DNA of 64,000 nucleotides from Micromonospora sp. AMSO31t. Its GTDB lineage: Bacteria; Actinomycetota; Actinomycetes; Mycobacteriales; Micromonosporaceae. Location: the NCBI RefSeq assembly GCF_008868175.1, contig NZ_WBKT01000001.1, positions 59,703 to 123,702 of the forward strand, written 5' to 3'. This document shows, piece after piece, positions 61,035 through 64,000 of the stretch (its first letter is position 1; each line of letters starts with the position of its first letter). The notes beneath the pieces were generated by a model. That model saw only the letters and a program-made list of their open reading frames with translations. It was not told the DNA's origin and did no database searches. Made by a program: the position numbers and the translations under genes.

Positions 61035-61086
61035 AGTTTGACGAAGCCGGCGTGCCGTGCGGCACGCCGTGGAAGGGTGAGAGCCA

Positions 61087-61825
61087 TGAAGCTCACAGTC
61101 ATCGGCGGCACCGGACTGATCGGCTCCCAGGTGGTCCGGAAGCTGACCGCGGCCGGGCACGAGGCTGTCCCCGCGGCGCTGTCGACCGGCGTCGACCTGC
61201 TCACCGGCGAGGGCCTGGACAAGGCGCTGGAGGGCGCCGAGGTGGTCGTCAACGTCGCCAACTCGCCGACCTTCGACGAGGCCTCGCTCGACTTCTTCCG
61301 CACCTCCATGACCAACCTGCTGGCCGCCGGGGAGCGCGCCGGCGCCCGGCACCAGGTGGTCCTCTCGATCGTCGGGGTGGACCAGGTGCCCCAGCTCGAC
61401 TACTACCGTGCCAAGACCCTCCAGGAGGACCTGCTCCGGCAGGGGCCGACGCCGTACTCGATCGTGCGGGCCACCCAGTTCTTCGAATTCGTGAACGCGG
61501 TCCTGTCCTGGACCTCCGACGACACCACGGTCCGCCTGCCCGCCACCCCCATCCAGCCGATGGCCGCCGCGGACGTCGTCGACGCGGTCGTCGACGTCGC
61601 CACCGGCGCGCCCTCAACGGCATCCGCAACGTCGCCGGCCCGGACGTCTTCACCCTCGACGACCTCGGGAGGGTCACCCTGGCCGCACAGGGGGACGACC
61701 GGAACGTCGTCGTCGACGACACAGCCGGCATGTTCGCGGTGGTCGACGGCGACGTGCTGACCGGGGGCCCGGACGCACACCTGGCGCCCACGCACTACCG
61801 GGACTGGATGCGGGCCAGCCACTGA
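61087..61825 (+). pseudogene. NmrA/SDR-type NAD(P)-binding protein with one-base frameshift
   Basis: An atypical short-chain dehydrogenase of the NmrA type: Rossmann motif LTVIGGTGLIGSQVVRKLTA, then RHQVVLSIVGVDQVPQLDYY with Tyr and a following Lys, and PIQPMAAADVVDAVVDVATG. At 61611-61613 a CCC run breaks the frame; in the next frame the sequence continues normally (LNGIRNVAGPDVFTLDDLGR, ending YRDWMRASH at 61825). One added C restores a protein of about 246 residues. Its start MKLTV at 61087 is typical. Divergence from an Rrf2 gene with twin operators indicates Rrf2 control, as is common for this pair. Deletion in a C-run may be a sequencing artefact. Confidence 0.8.
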
Positions 61826-61839
61826 CCCGGCCGGGGCCG

Positions 61840-64000
61840 TCAGTCGACGACGTCCGGGGCGGCCCGCTCGCGGAGGCGCGCGACCAGCTCGCGCGCCGCC
61901 TCGGTGAACGGCTGCTCGGACTCGGCGGGCCGGTGCCCCTGGATCGGCGGCGGGACGCTGTCGCCCGGCGGCGCCACCACGGCGGCCGGATCCCGCAGCC
62001 GGCGGTCCACCGCCGCTGCCGGGTCCGGCGCGGCCGGCGGGCCGCCGGAGAAGATCCAGCCGCCGACGGGGTCGGTCGCGCGCCACAGGTTCAGCCACCG
62101 CCAGCCGACCCGCGCGCCGATGTCGTGCAGCGCCTCGTCGTCGACATAGGCGGGGAAGAGCCGGGCGTAGAGGCGGCGCAGCGGTGACCCGTAGGTGAGC
62201 AGCGCGACCCGGCGGCTGATCCCGGGGGGCAGCTGGAGCACCGTGGCGGCGGCCAGGACCGAGCCGTGGCTGTGGCCGGTGAGCAGGACGGCGTTGCCGG
62301 ATTCGACCAGGAAGGTGATGCGCCGGGCCAGCTCCGGCACGGCGCGCTCGGCGTAGCAGGGCGGCGCGAACGGATGGGCGGCCCGGGGCCAGAACGTGCC
62401 CAGGTCCCACAGGATGCCGACGTGGCGCCTGAACTCGACGGTCCGGTAGGCGAAGACCGCACCGAGCACCAGGCCGAGGATGATCGCCGCGATCACCCAG
62501 CTGCCGAACGCGATGGCGAAGGCGACCAGGTCGGCCGGCACCCCCGCGTACCGTTCGATGACGTCACCCGGCCACAGCCCCAGCATGCCGATGGTGGTGG
62601 TGGCCGTGCCGATCCCGGCGAGGCAGGCGTAGACCACGGCCAGCGGTATCAGAATCTCGGTGAACCGTGCCCGGGCCACCGCCTTCCGCACCTGCCGCAG
62701 CCGCGGCCCGGCCTCCGGCGGCGGGTCGGGATGGTCGCGCGCGACGGCCGCCGCCGCGGCGCGGAGCCGGCCCGGCCGGGAGAACAGGGTCACCAGGCCC
62801 GCCACCACCAGGGTGATCAGCACGGCGCGGAAGAAGCCGAAGATCGCCCAGGTGTACGCCCGCGGCGGCCCGGCGGCGATGCCGGCCCCCGTCGGCGCGT
62901 CCCGGTCCAGGAAGTCCGCCACCCGGTAGACCAGCTCGGCGGAGTACGCCACCGCCAGGCTGATCGCCGCGGCCGCCATCGCGAGCGCTCCCAGCCCGAG
63001 CAGCGGCGTGGCATCCGGCCCGCGGCGCCACAGCAGCACGGCGCCCAGGGCGGCCAGCAGGGCGGTCTGGGTGACGAACAGCCAGGTGAGGATCGCGTCG
63101 TAGCCGGGCAGGCCGCCGCCCCCCTCGCGCCACGGCGCCGGGCTGGTCAGGACGTGCGCGGTGACGACGACGGTCAGGACCACGGCGACCGTCCGCAGCG
63201 TGCTGGTGATCCGGTCGAGTCGCCGGTCCGTGGCGGCCCGGTCGATGAGCGGGGGCGTGCAGAGCAGGACGGCGCAGGTGGCCAGGACCACCCCGGTGAC
63301 GACGGCCAGCGACACGGTGCCGGCCGAGGCGCCGCGTGCGGCCCGGGCGGCGAGGAGCGTGACGTCGAGCGTCGCGAACGCCGCCGCGACGTGGATGGAG
63401 CGCAGCCGGCCCACGTGCGGTTCCGCGTCCCACCGGCCGACGGCGCCGAGCCGATGGGCGGAGACCCCGGCGTCGGGAGCGCGGAACGCCTCGAACACCC
63501 GCCCCGGGCGGGTGCTGGCGCGCCAGAGCAGGCCGACGGCGGCGGCCGGCACCAGCGCCAGCACCGCCAGTCGCAGCCCGACCGGCCGCCCACCCAGCCA
63601 GGACAGCCAGCTTCGCCCGGCCAGGCAGTGCGGCGACGCCATGCACGTCCACGCGATCAGGTCCAGTGCGACACCGGCGGTGGCGAGCACGTACAGCGCG
63701 GTGAGCGTGAGCGCCAGCAACCGGCACAGCGACCCGACGGTGGAGTCGGAGCCGCGGCCCGCCGGTCGCATCCAGATCGCCACGTTGACCAGCATGAACG
63801 GCAGCAGGAACACCAGCGAGAGGGTCCGGGCCATGGTCCCGGCGGGCAGGTCACCCCAGCGGTACGCCTCCAGCGTCACCCGCCCCGCGCCGCCCGCGCC
63901 CGGCACCCGGCGGCCGGGCCGGTAGAAGCCCCCGCTGCGGTCGCCCGCGACCTGCTCGATCTGCGCCAGGTCGAGGACCTGGCCGGCGCTCGCCCGGGAG
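61840..64000 (-). CDS. Large membrane protein with C-terminal alpha/beta-hydrolase domain (5' end outside window)
   Basis: The reading frame stays open to the right edge, so the true start is beyond 64000. The visible 720 residues contain about ten or more transmembrane helices (LSLVFLLPFMLVNVAIWM, LAVLALVPAAAVGLLW, AILTWLFVTQTALLAALGAV) followed by a domain with a lipase-type nucleophile elbow VLLTGHSHGSVLAAATVL and GWRWLNLWRATDPVGGWIF near the C-terminus. Before the first helix, VTLEAYRWGDLPAG resembles part of a soluble hydrolase segment. It may be a membrane-embedded lipase- or esterase-like protein; no family member with known function is recognised. It converges on the frameshifted SDR gene. 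Confidence 0.8.
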   Translation of the reverse strand, partial: SRASAGQVLDLAQIEQVAGDRSGGFYRPGRRVPGAGGAGRVTLEAYRWGDLPAGTMARTLSLVFLLPFMLVNVAIWMRPAGRGSDSTVGSLCRLLALTLTALYVLATAGVALDLIAWTCMASPHCLAGRSWLSWLGGRPVGLRLAVLALVPAAAVGLLWRASTRPGRVFEAFRAPDAGVSAHRLGAVGRWDAEPHVGRLRSIHVAAAFATLDVTLLAARAARGASAGTVSLAVVTGVVLATCAVLLCTPPLIDRAATDRRLDRITSTLRTVAVVLTVVVTAHVLTSPAPWREGGGGLPGYDAILTWLFVTQTALLAALGAVLLWRRGPDATPLLGLGALAMAAAAISLAVAYSAELVYRVADFLDRDAPTGAGIAAGPPRAYTWAIFGFFRAVLITLVVAGLVTLFSRPGRLRAAAAAVARDHPDPPPEAGPRLRQVRKAVARARFTEILIPLAVVYACLAGIGTATTTIGMLGLWPGDVIERYAGVPADLVAFAIAFGSWVIAAIILGLVLGAVFAYRTVEFRRHVGILWDLGTFWPRAAHPFAPPCYAERAVPELARRITFLVESGNAVLLTGHSHGSVLAAATVLQLPPGISRRVALLTYGSPLRRLYARLFPAYVDDEALHDIGARVGWRWLNLWRATDPVGGWIFSGGPPAAPDPAAAVDRRLRDPAAVVAPPGDSVPPPIQGHRPAESEQPFTEAARELVARLRERAAPDVVD

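Overview
The window is high-GC DNA with frequent GTG starts, dense short operons joined by ATGA overlaps, and actinobacterial gene families: furA-katG, AfsR-type regulators, ECF sigma factors, F420/PPOX enzymes, a DUF5937 regulator, a CDGSH protein and a spore photoproduct lyase remnant. I read it as chromosome of a sporulating actinomycete, probably Micromonosporaceae (inference from family content, not a computed placement). No rRNA, tRNA, CRISPR array, integrase, transposase or phage gene was seen. The sequence looks like an accessory arm rich in regulators and single enzymes rather than core housekeeping.

Layout. 1-1282: minus-strand operon (ArsR-type regulator, small membrane protein, CDP-alcohol phosphatidyltransferase, truncated membrane protein). 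1355-3991: alpha/beta hydrolase, then an ECF42 sigma factor with its DGPF/YCII partner and a matching promoter. 4042-8757: methyltransferase and broken glycosyltransferase, divergent from a heme-oxygenase-like diiron enzyme, a CDGSH protein and a PAS-GAF sensor. 8868-10434: L,D-transpeptidase and DUF4097 protein. 10794-15229: glycerol-3-phosphate-type ABC importer (ugpA, ugpE, ugpB) facing a glycerophosphodiester phosphodiesterase with a lamin-tail domain. 15366-21159: membrane protein, flavin monooxygenase, PPOX enzyme, D-Ala-D-Ala carboxypeptidase, Kup potassium transporter.

21240-24655: a rifamycin phosphotransferase (rph) with an upstream 19-bp palindrome that looks like the rifamycin-associated element, plus a HAD-like gene. 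24829-31170: epoxide hydrolase, deleted quinone oxidoreductase, TetR plus aldo/keto reductase, small membrane and SRPBCC proteins, a beta-helix protein. 31392-36738: CYP152-type P450 peroxygenase overlapping an AraC regulator, a globin-like/Cys-motif fusion, a DUF5937 regulator with a perfect palindrome, and a TPR protein. 36745-43286: MFS exporter with SnoaL-like partner divergent from a LuxR-LAL regulator, GlxA-type regulator, saccharopine-dehydrogenase-like protein. 43341-46160: leaderless furA-katG oxidative stress operon with a strong terminator.

46330-52384: DUF1801 protein, then an AfsR-like regulator, an ECF sigma factor and a second, truncated AfsR-like paralogue. 52362-58899: secreted S8 protease, DDAH-type hydrolase, frameshifted glycosyltransferase, alpha/beta hydrolase with an internal amber codon, cupin. 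59046-64000: deleted spore photoproduct lyase remnant, SRPBCC-ArsR pair, Rrf2 regulator with twin operators divergent from a frameshifted NAD(P)-binding protein, and a large membrane/hydrolase gene leaving the window.

Two themes stand out. First, regulation: many genes sit beside their own regulator and several have readable operator palindromes and leaderless promoters. Second, decay: at least seven genes carry internal deletions, single-base frameshifts, a nonsense codon or a lost C-terminus, which is either genuine erosion of an accessory region or base-calling errors that need read-level checking.
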